DNA from: Sphingomonas sp. Leaf343
GTDB lineage: Bacteria > Pseudomonadota > Alphaproteobacteria > Sphingomonadales > Sphingomonadaceae
Direction: 5' to 3'
Assembly: GCF_001423765.1 (NCBI RefSeq)
Contig: NZ_LMPG01000012.1
Location: forward strand, 94,400 to 158,399
DNA length: 64,000 bases
The position numbers and the translations under genes are program-made. Shown in pieces: positions 34,723 to 44,630 of the stretch; the first letter of the stretch is position 1, and each line of letters starts with the position of its first letter. Below the pieces are notes generated by a model that worked only from the letters and a program-made list of their open reading frames with translations, was not told the DNA's origin and did not search any database.

Positions 34723-36941
34723 AGTTCGATGCGCCCACGGGCAACAATCCGATCGACCGGATGACGGTGATCGGCAAGCCGACCGACCGGATCGACGGCA
34801 AGTACAAGACCACCGGCACCGCCCCCTACGCCTATGAGCATAACGACGCTGCGCCGAACGCCGCCTATGGCTACGTCGTCGGTGCGGCGATCGCCAAGGG
34901 CCGGATCGCGTCGATCGATCTCGCCGCCGCCAAGGCCGCGCCGGGCGTGCTGGCGATCGTCACCGCCGACACTGCCGGCAAGCTCGCCAAGGGTAACTTC
35001 AATACGGCAAAGCTGCTCGGCGGGCCGGAGATCGACCATTATCATCAGGCAATCGCCGTGGTCGTCGCCGACACCTTCGAACAGGCACGCGCCGCCGCGA
35101 ACCTGATCCGCGTCGACTACGCCCGCGCCAAGGGCCGCTACGACCTGGCGGAGGCGCTGAAGACGGCTCCGCTGAAGGGCGACAGCAGCGGCGAAGGCAG
35201 CGCCGCCCCGCCCATCGACAAGGTCGGCGACTTCGCGGGCGCATTCGCCAGCGCACCGGTGAAGCTCGACGCGACCTACACCACGCCCGACCACAGCCAC
35301 GTCATGATGGAACCGTACGCGACGATCGCGTCGTGGGAGGGCGACAGCCTGACCCTGTGGACCGCCAACCAGATGATCGACTGGGGCAAGGGCGATGTCG
35401 CGAAGACGCTCGGCATCCCCAAGGACAAGGTGCGCCTGATCTCGCCCTATGTCGGTGGCGGTTTCGGCGGCAAGCTGTTCGTCCGGTCGGATGCGATCAT
35501 GGCGGCGCTCGGCGCGCGCGCGGCGAAGCGGCCGGTGAAGGTCGCGCTGACGCGGCCGATGAGCATCAACAACACCACCCACCGCCCCGCGACCGTCCAG
35601 CGCATCCGCATCGGCGCGGATCGCGCCGGCAAGATCACCGCCATCGCGCACGAAAGCGGTTCGGGCGATCTGCCCGGCGGTGGTCCCGAGACGGCGGTGT
35701 CGCAGACCAAGCTGCTCTACGCCGGTGCCAATCGTCTGACGTCGATGCGCCTCGCCGTGCTCGACCTGCCGGAGGGCAACGCGATGCGCGCCCCTGGCGA
35801 GGCTCCCGGCCTGATGGCGCTCGAGGTCGCGATGGACGAGATGGCGGAGAAGCTGGGCATGGACCCGGTCGAATTCCGCATCGTCAACGACACGCAGGTC
35901 GACCCGGAAAAGCCGGAGCGCAAGTTCTCGCAACGTCAGTTGGTCAAGTGCCTGCGCGACGGTGCCGAGCGCTTCGGCTGGAGCGCGCGGAATGCCAAGC
36001 CCGGCTCCGTCCGCGATGGCCAGTGGCTGATCGGCATGGGCGTGGCGGCGGCGTTCCGCAACAACATGCTGATGAAGTCGGCCGCGCGCGTCCGCCTCGA
36101 TCAGGCGGGTGTCGTCACGGTCGAAACCGACATGACCGACATCGGCACCGGGACCTACACGATCATCGCCCAGACCGCGGCGGAGATGCTGGGCGTGCCG
36201 GTCGAGGCCGTCGTCGTGAAGCTGGGCGATTCGTCCTTCCCCGTCTCCGCCGGGTCCGGTGGCCAGTGGGGCGGCAACAGCTCGACCGCGGGCGTCTACG
36301 CCGCCTGCATGAAGATGCGCGAGCAGGTGGCGCAGCGGTTGGGCTTCAACGCTACCGATGTCGAGTTCGCCGGCGGTCAGGTCCGCTCCGGCAACCGCGC
36401 CGTCTCACTGACCGATGCGACCAGAAACGGCGCGCTGAGCGCCGAGGACGTCATGGAATATGGCGACGAGTTGCAGAAGCAGCAGCAGCAATCGACCTTC
36501 GGTGGCCATTTCGTCGAGGTCGCGGTCAACGCCTATACCGGCGAAACCCGCATCCGCCGTATGCTCGCGGTGTGCGCGGCGGGCCGCATCCTCAACCCGA
36601 AGGCGGCGCGCAATCAGGTGATCGGCGGCATGACGATGGGCGCGGGCGCGGCGCTGATGGAGGACCTCGCGGTCGACAAACGCTTCGGCTTCTTCGTCAA
36701 CCACGACCTCGCCGGCTACGAAGTCCCGGTCCACGCGGACATCCCGCATCAGGAGGTGATCTTCCTCGACGAGGCGGACCCGATGTCCTCGCCGATGAAG
36801 GCGAAGGGCGTCGGCGAACTCGGCATCTGCGGCGTCGGCGCGGCGGTCGCCAACGCGGTCTACAACGCCACCGGCGTCCGCGTGCGCGAATACCCGATCA
36901 CGCTCGACAAATATCTGGACCGCCTGCCGCAGGTGGCATGA
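34719..36941 (+). CDS. paoC: Aldehyde oxidoreductase molybdenum-binding subunit (PaoC type)
   Basis: A 740-residue catalytic subunit of the xanthine oxidase family, binding molybdenum cofactor (probably the cytosine dinucleotide form). Recognisable parts are [16 protein letters not shown] near the start, [14 protein letters not shown], the Moco motif [10 protein letters not shown], and the catalytic glutamate Glu700 in [10 protein letters not shown]. Substrate is an aldehyde, unspecified; E. coli PaoC prefers aromatic aldehydes. It might clear aldehydes such as vanillin or furfural released from plant material, which would suit the adjacent xylan genes, but that is inference. A hairpin follows. 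Confidence 0.93.
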   Translation: MKFDAPTGNNPIDRMTVIGKPTDRIDGKYKTTGTAPYAYEHNDAAPNAAYGYVVGAAIAKGRIASIDLAAAKAAPGVLAIVTADTAGKLAKGNFNTAKLLGGPEIDHYHQAIAVVVADTFEQARAAANLIRVDYARAKGRYDLAEALKTAPLKGDSSGEGSAAPPIDKVGDFAGAFASAPVKLDATYTTPDHSHVMMEPYATIASWEGDSLTLWTANQMIDWGKGDVAKTLGIPKDKVRLISPYVGGGFGGKLFVRSDAIMAALGARAAKRPVKVALTRPMSINNTTHRPATVQRIRIGADRAGKITAIAHESGSGDLPGGGPETAVSQTKLLYAGANRLTSMRLAVLDLPEGNAMRAPGEAPGLMALEVAMDEMAEKLGMDPVEFRIVNDTQVDPEKPERKFSQRQLVKCLRDGAERFGWSARNAKPGSVRDGQWLIGMGVAAAFRNNMLMKSAARVRLDQAGVVTVETDMTDIGTGTYTIIAQTAAEMLGVPVEAVVVKLGDSSFPVSAGSGGQWGGNSSTAGVYAACMKMREQVAQRLGFNATDVEFAGGQVRSGNRAVSLTDATRNGALSAEDVMEYGDELQKQQQQSTFGGHFVEVAVNAYTGETRIRRMLAVCAAGRILNPKAARNQVIGGMTMGAGAALMEDLAVDKRFGFFVNHDLAGYEVPVHADIPHQEVIFLDEADPMSSPMKAKGVGELGICGVGAAVANAVYNATGVRVREYPITLDKYLDRLPQVA

Positions 36942-36948
36942 GGGACCA

Positions 36949-36980
36949 ACAGGCGAACGGCCGCCCGGCCGTTCGCCTGT
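36949..36980. terminator. Bidirectional hairpin between paoC and guaA
   Basis: A perfect 14-bp stem (36949-36962 with 36967-36980) and four-base loop separates the convergent paoC and guaA genes, with 7 and 6 bases between it and the stop codons. No T-run is present. Confidence 0.65.
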
Positions 36981-36986
36981 CCCGCG

Positions 36987-38540
36987 TCACTCCCATTCGA
37001 TCGTGCCCGGCGGCTTCGACGTGTAATCGTACACCACCCGGTTGACGCCCCTCACCTCGTTGATGATCCGCGTTGACACACGCGGCAGGAAGTCGCCGGG
37101 GAACTGGAAGGCCTGCGCAGTCATGCCGTCTGTCGACGTCACCGCCCGGAGCGCCAGCACGCTGTCATAGGTCCGCGCGTCGCCCATGACGCCGACCGTC
37201 TTCACCGGCAGCAGCACCGCGAACGCCTGCCAGATGGCGTCGTACAGCCCCGCCGCACGGATCTCCTCCAGATATATCGCGTCAGCCTTGCGCAGGATGT
37301 CGCACCGCTCGCGTGTGACCTCGCCCGGAATACGGATCGCGAGGCCGGGTCCGGGGAACGGGTGCCGCCCGACGAACACGTCCGGCAGGCCCAGTTCGCG
37401 ACCGAGCACGCGGACCTCGTCCTTGAACAGCTCGCGCAGCGGCTCGACCAGCTTCATGTTCATGCGCTCGGGCAGGCCACCGACATTGTGGTGGCTCTTG
37501 ATCGTCACCGAGGGGCCGCCGGTGAAGCTGACGCTTTCGATGACATCCGGATACAGCGTCCCCTGCGCCAGGAAGCCGGCCCCGCCGATCTTATTCGCCT
37601 CCGCCTCGAACACGTCGATGAACGTCTTGCCGATGAATTTGCGCTTGGCTTCCGGGTCCGTGACGCCCGCCAGCCCGTCCATGAACAGGTCCTGCGCCTC
37701 CACATGCACAAGCGGAATGTTGTAATGATTGCGGAACAGCCCGACGACCTGCTCGGCCTCCCCGGCCCTCAGGATACCACCGTCGACGAACACGCACGTC
37801 AGTCGCTCGCCGATCGCCTCGTGGATCAGCAGCGCCGCGACCGACGAGTCGACCCCGCCCGACAGGCCGCAGATGACCTTGCCGTCGCCGACCTGCTCGC
37901 GGATCTCGGCGATCTTGGCGGCGCGGAACTCCGCCATCGTCCAGTCGCCCGACAGCCCGCAAATGTGTCGTGCGAAGTTGGCGATCAGCTTGCCCCCGTC
38001 CGGCGTGTGCACGACTTCCGGGTGGAACTGCATGCCGTAGATGCGGCGCTCGTCGTCGGCGGTAATCGCGAAGGGCGCCCCCTTGGACGAGGCCACGGGT
38101 CGGAAACCGGGCGCCAGTGCCGCGACATGATCGCCGTGGCTCATCCACACCTGGTGCCGCTCGCCTGCGGTCCACAACCCGTCGAACAGGCCGCAACCCT
38201 CGTCGACCGAGACGAACGCCTCGCCGAACTCGCCGCTGTTGCCCTTCTCGACACGACCGCCGAGTTGCGCGTTCAGTGCCTGCTGGCCGTAGCAGATGCC
38301 GAGGAGCGGCACGCCGGCGTCCAGGATCGGTTGAGGAATGCGCGGACTGTCGGCGTCGACGACGGAGGCTGGCCCGCCCGATAGGATCACGCCCTTTGGC
38401 TTCAGGCGATCATATGCGGCCTCGGCGGTCTGGAAGGGCGCGATCTCGCTATAGACCCCCGCCTCCCGCACGCGGCGGGCGATGAGCTGGGTGACCTGGC
38501 TGCCGAAATCGACGATGAGGATAGTGTCGGGATGCTCCAT
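36987..38540 (-). CDS. guaA: GMP synthase (glutamine-hydrolysing)
   Basis: A 517-residue GuaA converting XMP to GMP. The class I glutamine amidotransferase domain (about 1-200) contains [10 protein letters not shown] (nucleophile Cys) and the His-Glu of [10 protein letters not shown]. The ATP pyrophosphatase domain has the P-loop [14 protein letters not shown] (about 230), and the C-terminal dimerisation domain ends GTIEWE as in most GuaA. It is transcribed alone, convergent with paoC; upstream is a terminator separating it from the ribosomal operon. Confidence 0.97.
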   Translation of the reverse strand: MEHPDTILIVDFGSQVTQLIARRVREAGVYSEIAPFQTAEAAYDRLKPKGVILSGGPASVVDADSPRIPQPILDAGVPLLGICYGQQALNAQLGGRVEKGNSGEFGEAFVSVDEGCGLFDGLWTAGERHQVWMSHGDHVAALAPGFRPVASSKGAPFAITADDERRIYGMQFHPEVVHTPDGGKLIANFARHICGLSGDWTMAEFRAAKIAEIREQVGDGKVICGLSGGVDSSVAALLIHEAIGERLTCVFVDGGILRAGEAEQVVGLFRNHYNIPLVHVEAQDLFMDGLAGVTDPEAKRKFIGKTFIDVFEAEANKIGGAGFLAQGTLYPDVIESVSFTGGPSVTIKSHHNVGGLPERMNMKLVEPLRELFKDEVRVLGRELGLPDVFVGRHPFPGPGLAIRIPGEVTRERCDILRKADAIYLEEIRAAGLYDAIWQAFAVLLPVKTVGVMGDARTYDSVLALRAVTSTDGMTAQAFQFPGDFLPRVSTRIINEVRGVNRVVYDYTSKPPGTIEWE

Positions 38541-38572
38541 GACGAGCCGATAGCGGCCCGCGCCGGATAACG

Positions 38573-38610
38573 AAAGAGGCCGCGCTTCCGGTGGGGAACG
38601 CGGCCTCTTT
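38573..38610 (-). terminator. Terminator of the ribosomal alpha operon
   Basis: A perfect 12-bp stem (AAAGAGGCCGCG at 38573-38584 with 38599-38610) and 14-base loop lies 20 bases beyond the rplQ stop codon on the minus strand, with T-rich sequence on both sides. It also insulates guaA. Confidence 0.8.
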
Positions 38611-38630
38611 TCTGTTCGACGTGTCGCGGA

Positions 38631-39053
38631 TCAGGCGGCGGCGTCGAAATCCTCGTCCGACTGGACCGGACCCGAATCCTGACCCTTGGCCGAGACGTCG
38701 CGATCGACGAACTCGATGATCGCCATCGGCGACGCGTCCGACAGGCGCGGGCCGGCCTTGATGATGCGGATATAGCCGCCGTTGCGATCGGCGTAGCGCG
38801 TTGCGATGACGTCGAACAGCTTTACGAGCTGCGCGTCGTCGAGCAGCCGGGCATGGGCCAGACGACGGTTGGACAGACCACCCTTCTTCGCCAGCGTCAC
38901 CAGCTTCTCGACGTACGGGCGAAGCTCCTTCGCCTTGGCGACGGTCGTGGTGATCTGCTCGTGCTTGATGAGCGCGGCCGCCATGTTGCGGAACAGGGCG
39001 GTACGATGGGCGGAGGTACGCTGTAGCTTACGGCCGCCGACGCGATGACGCAT
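38631..39053 (-). CDS. rplQ: 50S ribosomal protein L17
   Basis: A 140-residue L17, part of the large subunit near the peptide exit. It begins [20 protein letters not shown], the usual start, and contains [19 protein letters not shown] and [12 protein letters not shown]. The C-terminal 25 residues ([19 protein letters not shown]) are an acidic tail common in alphaproteobacteria. It is the last gene of the alpha operon, 243 bases after rpoA, and is followed by a terminator. Confidence 0.97.
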   Translation of the reverse strand: MRHRVGGRKLQRTSAHRTALFRNMAAALIKHEQITTTVAKAKELRPYVEKLVTLAKKGGLSNRRLAHARLLDDAQLVKLFDVIATRYADRNGGYIRIIKAGPRLSDASPMAIIEFVDRDVSAKGQDSGPVQSDEDFDAAA

Positions 39054-39296
39054 GGTATGTCCTTCGTTCGATAAGGGGCCGTGTCACGGTACCCCAGAGC
39101 AGGTGGTGTGGAACGGGCCACCACCGAAAACCCTGACGATCTGGCCGGAAGGTGAGGCGAAGGTTGATCCCACGCTTTGCTTCCGGGGATCAAACCGGCC
39201 GCGGCAAAGCCGCGTCCCGACGTCAGACGGGGCGATGCCGCCCCGCTGCCGAGGTGATCGCTCGGGCAGCGGATAGCTTCCGCTATCCGCCAGCGA
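39054..39296 (-). other. Long spacer between rpoA and rplQ
   Basis: A 243-base gap within an operon that is elsewhere tightly packed. I see no small ORF with coding character and no clear promoter; a C/G-rich inverted sequence near 39240-39300 (AGCGGATAGC and GCTATCCGC) can form a hairpin between the two genes. Confidence 0.5.
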
Positions 39297-40364
39297 TCAC
39301 CCCATGATCTCCTGTTCCAGCTTCTTGGCCATTTCCTCGATGTTCTCGGGCGGCCAGCCGGGGATTTCCATGCCCAGGCGCAACCCCATCGACGACAGCA
39401 CTTCCTTGATCTCGTTCAGGGACTTGCGGCCGAAGTTCGGAGTGCGGAGCATTTCCGCCTCGGTCTTGCCGACCAGATCACCGATATAGATGATGTTGTC
39501 GTTCTTCAGGCAGTTCGCCGAACGCACCGACAGTTCCAGCTCATCCACCTTCTTGAGGAGGTAGCGGTTGATCTGCTGGGTGTCGCCCGCCGGCTCCGCA
39601 CCACCGGCGGCCGGCGCAGCGGCCTGACCGATCGGGGCCGAACGCGTGACCGACGAATCGTCGAAGTGGACGAACAGCGCCAGCTGGTCCTGAAGGATGC
39701 GGCCGGCATAGCCCACCGCATCTTCCGGGGTGACGGTGCCGTCGGTTTCGATCGTCAGCGTCAGCTTGTCATAGTCCAGATCCTGCCCGACGCGGGTCGG
39801 GTCGACCTTGTACGACACCTGACGTACCGGCGAGTACAGCGCATCGACCGGGATCAGCCCGATCGGGGCGTCGGCCGGACGGTTGGCGGTCGCGGGGACA
39901 TAGCCCTTACCGACATCGGCGGTCAGCTCCATGTTGAGCGTCGCACCCTCGTCGAGGTGGCAGATCACGAGGTCCTTGTTCATGACCTCGATGTCGCCCG
40001 ACACGGCGATGTCGCCGGCCTTCACCTCGGCCGGGCCGGTGGCGGACAGCTGGAGGCGCTTCGGCCCCTCGCCCTGCATGCGCAGCGCGATCTGCTTCAC
40101 GTTCAGGACGATGTCGGTGACATCCTCACGAACGCCGGCCAGCGACGAGAACTCGTGCAGGACGTTCTCGATCTTGATCGACGTCACCGCCGCGCCCTGA
40201 AGCGAGGAGAGCAGAACTCGACGAAGCGCGTTGCCGAGCGTCAGGCCGAAGCCACGCTCCAGCGGCTCGGCGACGAAGGTCGCCTTGCGCTTGCCGTCAC
40301 CGCCCTTTTTCTCCAGGCCGTTCGGCTTCTTGAGTTCCTGCCAGTTCTTTGCGTTGACAGCCAC
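39297..40364 (-). CDS. rpoA: RNA polymerase subunit alpha
   Basis: A 355-residue alpha subunit. The N-terminal domain (about 1-235) carries [26 protein letters not shown], the assembly region; an Ala/Pro/Gly linker follows (about 238-260); the C-terminal domain includes [14 protein letters not shown] and [17 protein letters not shown], which binds activators and UP elements. I use the GTG at 40364, which follows an AGGGGAA site and matches other RpoA starts ([14 protein letters not shown]); an ATG 84 bases earlier would add an unusual Pro-rich extension. Two hairpins precede it. rpsD, which lies between rpsK and rpoA in enterobacteria, is missing. Confidence 0.96.
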   Translation of the reverse strand: MAVNAKNWQELKKPNGLEKKGGDGKRKATFVAEPLERGFGLTLGNALRRVLLSSLQGAAVTSIKIENVLHEFSSLAGVREDVTDIVLNVKQIALRMQGEGPKRLQLSATGPAEVKAGDIAVSGDIEVMNKDLVICHLDEGATLNMELTADVGKGYVPATANRPADAPIGLIPVDALYSPVRQVSYKVDPTRVGQDLDYDKLTLTIETDGTVTPEDAVGYAGRILQDQLALFVHFDDSSVTRSAPIGQAAAPAAGGAEPAGDTQQINRYLLKKVDELELSVRSANCLKNDNIIYIGDLVGKTEAEMLRTPNFGRKSLNEIKEVLSSMGLRLGMEIPGWPPENIEEMAKKLEQEIMG

Positions 40365-40381
40365 GGGGTTCCCCTGGGTTG

Positions 40382-40434
40382 GAGGCGGTTGGGGAACCGC
40401 CTCAAGTAACGAAGACGCCGGCTCGTCAGCCGGC
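40382..40434 (-). promoter_or_regulatory. Two hairpins in the rpsK-rpoA spacer
   Basis: GAGGCGGTT (40382-40390) pairs with 40395-40403 and GCCGGCT (40417-40423) with 40428-40434. Both lie in the 80-base leader of rpoA. They could set rpoA expression or stop part of the transcription from upstream ribosomal genes; no protein-binding motif is recognised. Confidence 0.5.
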
Positions 40435-40444
40435 GCCCGATCAT

Positions 40445-40834
40445 TCAAACGCGACGACGCTTCGACGGACGCACGCCATTGTGCGGGATCGAGGTGACGT
40501 CACGGATCGAGGTGATCTGAAAACCGACGGCCTGCAGCGCGCGGAGCGCCGACTCGCGCCCCGAACCGGGGCCCTTGACCTCGACTTCGAGCGTGCGAAC
40601 GCCATGTTCGGCGGCCTTCTTGCCGGCGTCTTCCGCGGCGACCTGCGCTGCGTACGGCGTCGACTTGCGCGAGCCCTTGAAGCCCATCGCACCGGCGGAC
40701 GACCACGAGATGGCATTGCCCTGCGCGTCGGTGATCGTGATCATCGTGTTGTTGAAGCTGGCGTTCACATGGGCGACGCCGGCGGTGATGTTCTTGCGTT
40801 CGCGACGGCGAATACGCTGCGGTTCACGTGCCAT
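40445..40834 (-). CDS. rpsK: 30S ribosomal protein S11
   Basis: A 129-residue S11 of the small-subunit platform. The start [20 protein letters not shown] is normal, and the diagnostic stretches are [38 protein letters not shown] and the ending [12 protein letters not shown]. The ATG at 40834 gives this length; an in-frame upstream ATG has no support. It lies 105 bases after rpsM. Confidence 0.98.
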   Translation of the reverse strand: MAREPQRIRRRERKNITAGVAHVNASFNNTMITITDAQGNAISWSSAGAMGFKGSRKSTPYAAQVAAEDAGKKAAEHGVRTLEVEVKGPGSGRESALRALQAVGFQITSIRDVTSIPHNGVRPSKRRRV

Positions 40835-40939
40835 TGAATGTAATCCTGACCTGGATCGTCTGATGCGAAAGCCGGGAGGTGCAGGACCTCGCACCGGCTC
40901 TCCGCGGAGAAGATGTCAAAAACGGACCCGAGGGCCGTT

Positions 40940-41308
40940 TTACTTCTTCTTGCCCGCGATCGGCTTCGCCTTGCCCTTGCGGGTGCGCGCATTGGTGTGC
41001 GTGCGCTGGCCGCGGACCGGCAGGCCCTTGCGGTGGCGCAGGCCACGATAGCAGGCGAGATCCATCAGGCGCTTGATGTTCATCGCGGTTTCGCGACGCA
41101 GATCGCCCTCAACCATGTGGTCGGCATCAATCGCTTCGCGGATCTGGAGGACCTCCTGGTCCGTCAGATCCTGCACGCGGCGCTCGGCGGCGATCTCAAG
41201 CTTGTCCGTGATCTGCTTGGCCTTGGCCGGACCGATCCCGTGGATGTATGTCAGCGCGATCACCACGCGCTTGTTGGTCGGGATGTTAACACCCGCGATA
41301 CGTGCCAT
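40940..41308 (-). CDS. rpsM: 30S ribosomal protein S13
   Basis: A 122-residue S13 of the small-subunit head, contacting the P-site tRNA through its basic C-terminus. It starts [20 protein letters not shown] and ends with the lysine-rich tail [10 protein letters not shown]. The segments [10 protein letters not shown] and [20 protein letters not shown] are strongly conserved. It is the first gene of the alpha operon here and follows a 188-base spacer after a small membrane-protein gene, so it may have its own promoter. Confidence 0.98.
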   Translation of the reverse strand: MARIAGVNIPTNKRVVIALTYIHGIGPAKAKQITDKLEIAAERRVQDLTDQEVLQIREAIDADHMVEGDLRRETAMNIKRLMDLACYRGLRHRKGLPVRGQRTHTNARTRKGKAKPIAGKKK

Positions 41309-41496
41309 GTGTATGTTCTCCTAGCTCCACGGCACCCGGCATGGCAGCACGGGCGCCATCTCGACGCGTTGGTCCCGTTCGACCGGTTCTACGATGATGC
41401 CGGAGCATCGACGCAAGATGGCGGCGAGCGCAAACGAGCGCCGCCGGCAAACCGGTGTATCGGGGTCTGGTCAGTTAGGCCGCGCGAAACGCCGAG

Positions 41497-41742
41497 TCAA
41501 GCGGCGGGTTCCACCGGCCCGGCCGCTTTGCTGCGCAGTCCGACCCAACGGCGCAGCGCGACGACGAACCAGATCAGCTCCACCGCGCCGAACGGCCAGG
41601 CCCCTTGAAGAAAGCCATAAGCCGACCCCATCAGGCATCCCAACGCGAACAGGAACGTCCAGAACGGCGCCCGATCCTCCAGCACGTAGCAGACGAGCAT
41701 GAAGGTGACGGCGAACAGGCCGAAGGCGGTGAGTGCGTCCAT
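41497..41742 (-). CDS. Small membrane protein of unknown function (81 aa)
   Basis: An 81-residue protein with three hydrophobic segments (about 5-22, 27-45, 48-65). Notable sequence: MDALTAFGLFAVTFMLVCY, YGFLQGAWPFGAVELIW and FVVALRRW. It probably resides in the inner membrane. It follows the histidine kinase gene by 40 bases and precedes rpsM. I believe similar small proteins are common in sphingomonads, but I cannot assign a family. Codon pattern and membrane topology support a real gene. Confidence 0.72.
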   Translation of the reverse strand: MDALTAFGLFAVTFMLVCYVLEDRAPFWTFLFALGCLMGSAYGFLQGAWPFGAVELIWFVVALRRWVGLRSKAAGPVEPAA

Positions 41743-41782
41743 GCCCGGCCATGTGGGGCCTGCGCGCCGGAATGACCAGCCG

Positions 41783-43171
41783 TCAGCCCGGCAGCACCAG
41801 CCGCGCCACCAGCCCCGGGGCGTTGTCCGCCAGTTCGAAACGCCCGCCGTGCAGCCGCGCGACCGTGTCGATCAGCGCCAGACCCAGCCCCGCCCCCGGT
41901 GTCGAACGGGCACTGTCGAGCCGGCCGAACCGCTTCATCGCCTGTGCCCGGTCGTGCGCAGCGATCCCGGGGCCGCGATCCTCCACCTGGATCGCAACAC
42001 CGTCCGGCAGACGGCGCAGCCGCAACACGATCTCCCGCTTCGCCCCCGCCTGCTTCGGAACGCCCTGCTTCGGAACACCGTGTTTCAGGGCGTTGTCGAC
42101 GAGGTTGGCCAGCGCCTGACTCACGAGTTCGCGGTGCAGCGACAGGGGCGGGGGCCGATCGTCGATCGCCACGTCGAACCGGATGCCGGCATCCTCGGCC
42201 ACCGGCTGGTAGAGTTCCGCCACCTCCTCCACGAGGTCGGCCGGCTCCACCAGCGTGAAGCGATCGCGCGACACCGACTCGGAGCGGCTGATCTCTATGA
42301 CCATCGTCAGCATCCGCATCACCAGATCGGTCTCCACGAGCAGCCCGCCGAGCGCCGAGTCGCGCTGGGCCGGATCGGACACCAGCACCGCCTGTTCCGT
42401 CTTGGTCCGTAGTCGCGCGAGCGGGGAGCGAAGGTCGTGCGCCAGGCTGTCCGTCACCACCCGAAGTTCGGACATCAGCCCCTCGATCCGCTCCAGCATC
42501 GCATTCAGCCTCGCCGCCAGTCGGTCGAAGGCGTCCGCCCCCCTCGCCTCCATCGGCACGCGACGCGACAGATTGCCCTCTCCCGCCTCGTCGATCACCG
42601 CCGCGATGCGATCGAGCCGGGTCGCGACGTAGCGGGCGAGGACGAGGCCGGCGACGATCCCCAGCGCCAGCGACATCACCACCGCCAGCGCCAGCGCCCG
42701 CTCGATCGCGGTCTGCTCCGCCTCGATCACGTCGAGCTTGCGCCCGGTCAGCAGCCAGACCCGCCCGACCGGCCGCAGGATATAGCCCGCTTCATGCTCG
42801 CGCCAGCCGGGCAGATCGGCGAGATAGCCGACGCGAAACGCGCGCGCCGCGATCGGCACCTCCAGCCGGGGTGGCGCATAGCCGATCAGGCGACGACCCT
42901 CCTCGTCGACGATCGCCACGACCAGCGACGTGTCGCCGGGCGGCTGCGCATTGCGGACCGCCTGGCTCAGCCGCGGCAGGCCACCCTCGCGCCAGAGCGC
43001 GATCAGCGCGTCGGACTGTTCGACCATCTCCCGCCGGGTCGCGGCGATCGCGACGTCGTGGGTCTGTTTCCAGAGGAAGCCGATCAGCGCGAGATTGCTG
43101 AGCAGCGCCAGCGCGATCGCCAGCAGCGCGATCCGCGCCGTGACCGACAGCCGCCCCCCCCAGGGCGTCAA
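41783..43171 (-). CDS. Membrane sensor histidine kinase
   Basis: A 462-residue kinase with two membrane segments (about 11-33 and 160-181), a periplasmic sensor loop of about 125 residues, a HAMP domain (about 180-232), the H-box SLAHDLRSPLARLR with phospho-accepting His245, and the ATPase domain (N-box LANLVDNALKHG, G1 VEDRGPGI, G2 GAGLGLAL). It pairs with the response regulator gene just upstream, overlapping by four bases. The signal is unknown. Just after the N-box lies a duplicated pentapeptide GVPKQGVPKQ from a 15-base tandem repeat (42050-42079). Confidence 0.92.
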   Translation of the reverse strand: MTPWGGRLSVTARIALLAIALALLSNLALIGFLWKQTHDVAIAATRREMVEQSDALIALWREGGLPRLSQAVRNAQPPGDTSLVVAIVDEEGRRLIGYAPPRLEVPIAARAFRVGYLADLPGWREHEAGYILRPVGRVWLLTGRKLDVIEAEQTAIERALALAVVMSLALGIVAGLVLARYVATRLDRIAAVIDEAGEGNLSRRVPMEARGADAFDRLAARLNAMLERIEGLMSELRVVTDSLAHDLRSPLARLRTKTEQAVLVSDPAQRDSALGGLLVETDLVMRMLTMVIEISRSESVSRDRFTLVEPADLVEEVAELYQPVAEDAGIRFDVAIDDRPPPLSLHRELVSQALANLVDNALKHGVPKQGVPKQAGAKREIVLRLRRLPDGVAIQVEDRGPGIAAHDRAQAMKRFGRLDSARSTPGAGLGLALIDTVARLHGGRFELADNAPGLVARLVLPG

Positions 43172-43860
43172 CCGTCGACCGCCAATCGGTAGCCGGCCCC
43201 GCGCACCGTGTGCAGGATCGGCGTCGGGAACCCGTCCTCCAGCTTGCGGCGAAGGCGGCCGATATGCACGTCGACCACGTTGGAGCCGGGGTCGAAATGA
43301 TAGTTCCAGATCTTCTCCAGCATCATCGTGCGGGTGACGACCTGACCGGCGTGGCGGGCGAGGAACTCCAGCAGGCTGAACTCGCGCGTGCCGAGCGGGA
43401 TCGAGCGGCCGGCGCGGCTGACGTGGCGCGACAGCAGATCGATCTCCAGATCGCCGACCGACAGCCGCGTCTTCTGCGGCTCGGCCGTCGCCCGATCGGT
43501 GCGGCGGACCAGCGCCTCGATCCGCGCGGACAGTTCGGCGAACGAGAAGGGCTTGCAGAGGTAATCGTCGGCTCCTGCCTTCAGCCCGTCGACCCGGTCG
43601 TCGACCGAAGCGAGCGCGGAGAGGACCAGCACCGGCGTTTCGACCTTCGCGGCGCGCAACGCCCCGACCAGCGACAATCCGTCCAGCCCCGGCAGCATCC
43701 GGTCGGCGATCACGAGATCGAAGATGCCCTCGCTCGCCAGAAAAAGCCCGTCGCGGCCGTCATGGCTCGTCTCGACGGCGTAGCCGGCCTCGGTCAGGCC
43801 CTTGGCCAGGTAGGCGGCGGTGGAGGGATCATCCTCGACGATCAGTATCTTGCGGGTCAA
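43168..43860 (-). CDS. OmpR-family response regulator
   Basis: A 230-residue regulator with a receiver domain (acidic pair at 10-11, phospho-accepting Asp53 in IADRMLPG, Lys in CKPFSF) and a winged helix (about 130-228; TREFSLLEFLARHAGQ, NVVDVHIGRLRRKLE). It resembles the CusR/QseB group. It is co-transcribed with the kinase gene that follows. Two inverted repeats lie in the 242-base leader (43892-43914 and 43919-43947) and may hold operators. Target genes unknown. Confidence 0.92.
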   Translation of the reverse strand: MTRKILIVEDDPSTAAYLAKGLTEAGYAVETSHDGRDGLFLASEGIFDLVIADRMLPGLDGLSLVGALRAAKVETPVLVLSALASVDDRVDGLKAGADDYLCKPFSFAELSARIEALVRRTDRATAEPQKTRLSVGDLEIDLLSRHVSRAGRSIPLGTREFSLLEFLARHAGQVVTRTMMLEKIWNYHFDPGSNVVDVHIGRLRRKLEDGFPTPILHTVRGAGYRLAVDG

Positions 43861-43891
43861 ATGGCGCTCCGCCCAATCGTGGGGCTCGATC

Positions 43892-43947
43892 CTGTAGAAT
43901 AGCGGCCTCTACAGTAAAGGCCGGCGGAAGGCATCCCTCCGCCGGCC
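43892..43947. promoter_or_regulatory. Inverted repeats in front of the response regulator gene
   Basis: CTGTAGA (43892-43898) and TCTACAG (43908-43914) form a 7-bp inverted repeat spaced by nine bases. A 10-bp GC stem (43919-43928 with 43938-43947) lies next to it. Both are within 90 bases upstream of the regulator start and may be an operator and a terminator of upstream transcription, respectively. Confidence 0.45.
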
Positions 43948-44102
43948 CTACCGGCGCCCCCGGGAGTGACGGGCGCCGATGGCGTGGGCCGGTTGCGCGG
44001 CGGGAGGACCGCGGCACCCGGCCGTAGCGGCGTCATAGGCCGATGCGGTTTGCGACGGCGTGAAGACGGCGTGACAAAATCGTCATTCACCCGCCGCTGC
44101 CG

Positions 44103-44585
44103 TCAGCCGACCACCTGTTCGGCGACCACGCGCGGATCGCTGGCGAGGGAATGCAGATACAATTGCCGGTTCAGCGACCCCGCCGGCAGCTTCCCCAGCG
44201 ACTTCGCCTGCGCCCTGGTCAGGGCGAACCGGCGATATCCCCGATCGCTCAGGCATCGCTCGACGACATTGGTGAGGACCTTGCCGACTTCCCGCACGCG
44301 CGCATCGGGGCGCAGTGCCCGCATCCGGAGCACCCGGGCGTTGGGGTCGAGTTCATCGCCGTTGTTGATCTCGCGATCCGCCGTTTCCAGCACGCGGATC
44401 GCGTCCTTCGCCTGCTGCGTGTCCCGCACGTCGGCGAAATAGCCGGTCTTCGCGCATTCGAACGAGTCGATCCGGTACTGGTCGATCGACACACCGGGCT
44501 TCCCCCAACTCGTCTGCGGCGGTTTCGTGGCCGCCACGACCAGGCCCCCGGCGAGGATCAGGATACCGAACCGAACCGCCTGCAT
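44103..44585 (-). CDS. Exported protein of unknown function (160 aa)
   Basis: A 160-residue protein with a hydrophobic N-terminus (about 4-20, VRFGILILAGGLVVAAT) that looks like a signal peptide or anchor. The mature part has two cysteines, in SFECAKTGYFADV (about 43) and VERCLSDRGYRRFAL (about 110), which may form a disulfide. The C-X3-G/R pattern recalls small secreted proteins of sphingomonads, but no family is recognised. It lies between adk and the two-component system on the same strand, 45 bases after adk. Confidence 0.7.
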   Translation of the reverse strand: MQAVRFGILILAGGLVVAATKPPQTSWGKPGVSIDQYRIDSFECAKTGYFADVRDTQQAKDAIRVLETADREINNGDELDPNARVLRMRALRPDARVREVGKVLTNVVERCLSDRGYRRFALTRAQAKSLGKLPAGSLNRQLYLHSLASDPRVVAEQVVG

Positions 44586-44630
44586 GTCACCCTCCTCGAA
44601 CCATCCGGCCCTAGGATAGGCGAAGCACGA

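Noticed and set aside
39297..40448. Longer RpoA starting at the ATG at 40448
   Set aside because: Adds a Pro-rich non-conserved extension; the GTG at 40364 has a good ribosome site and the conserved start.
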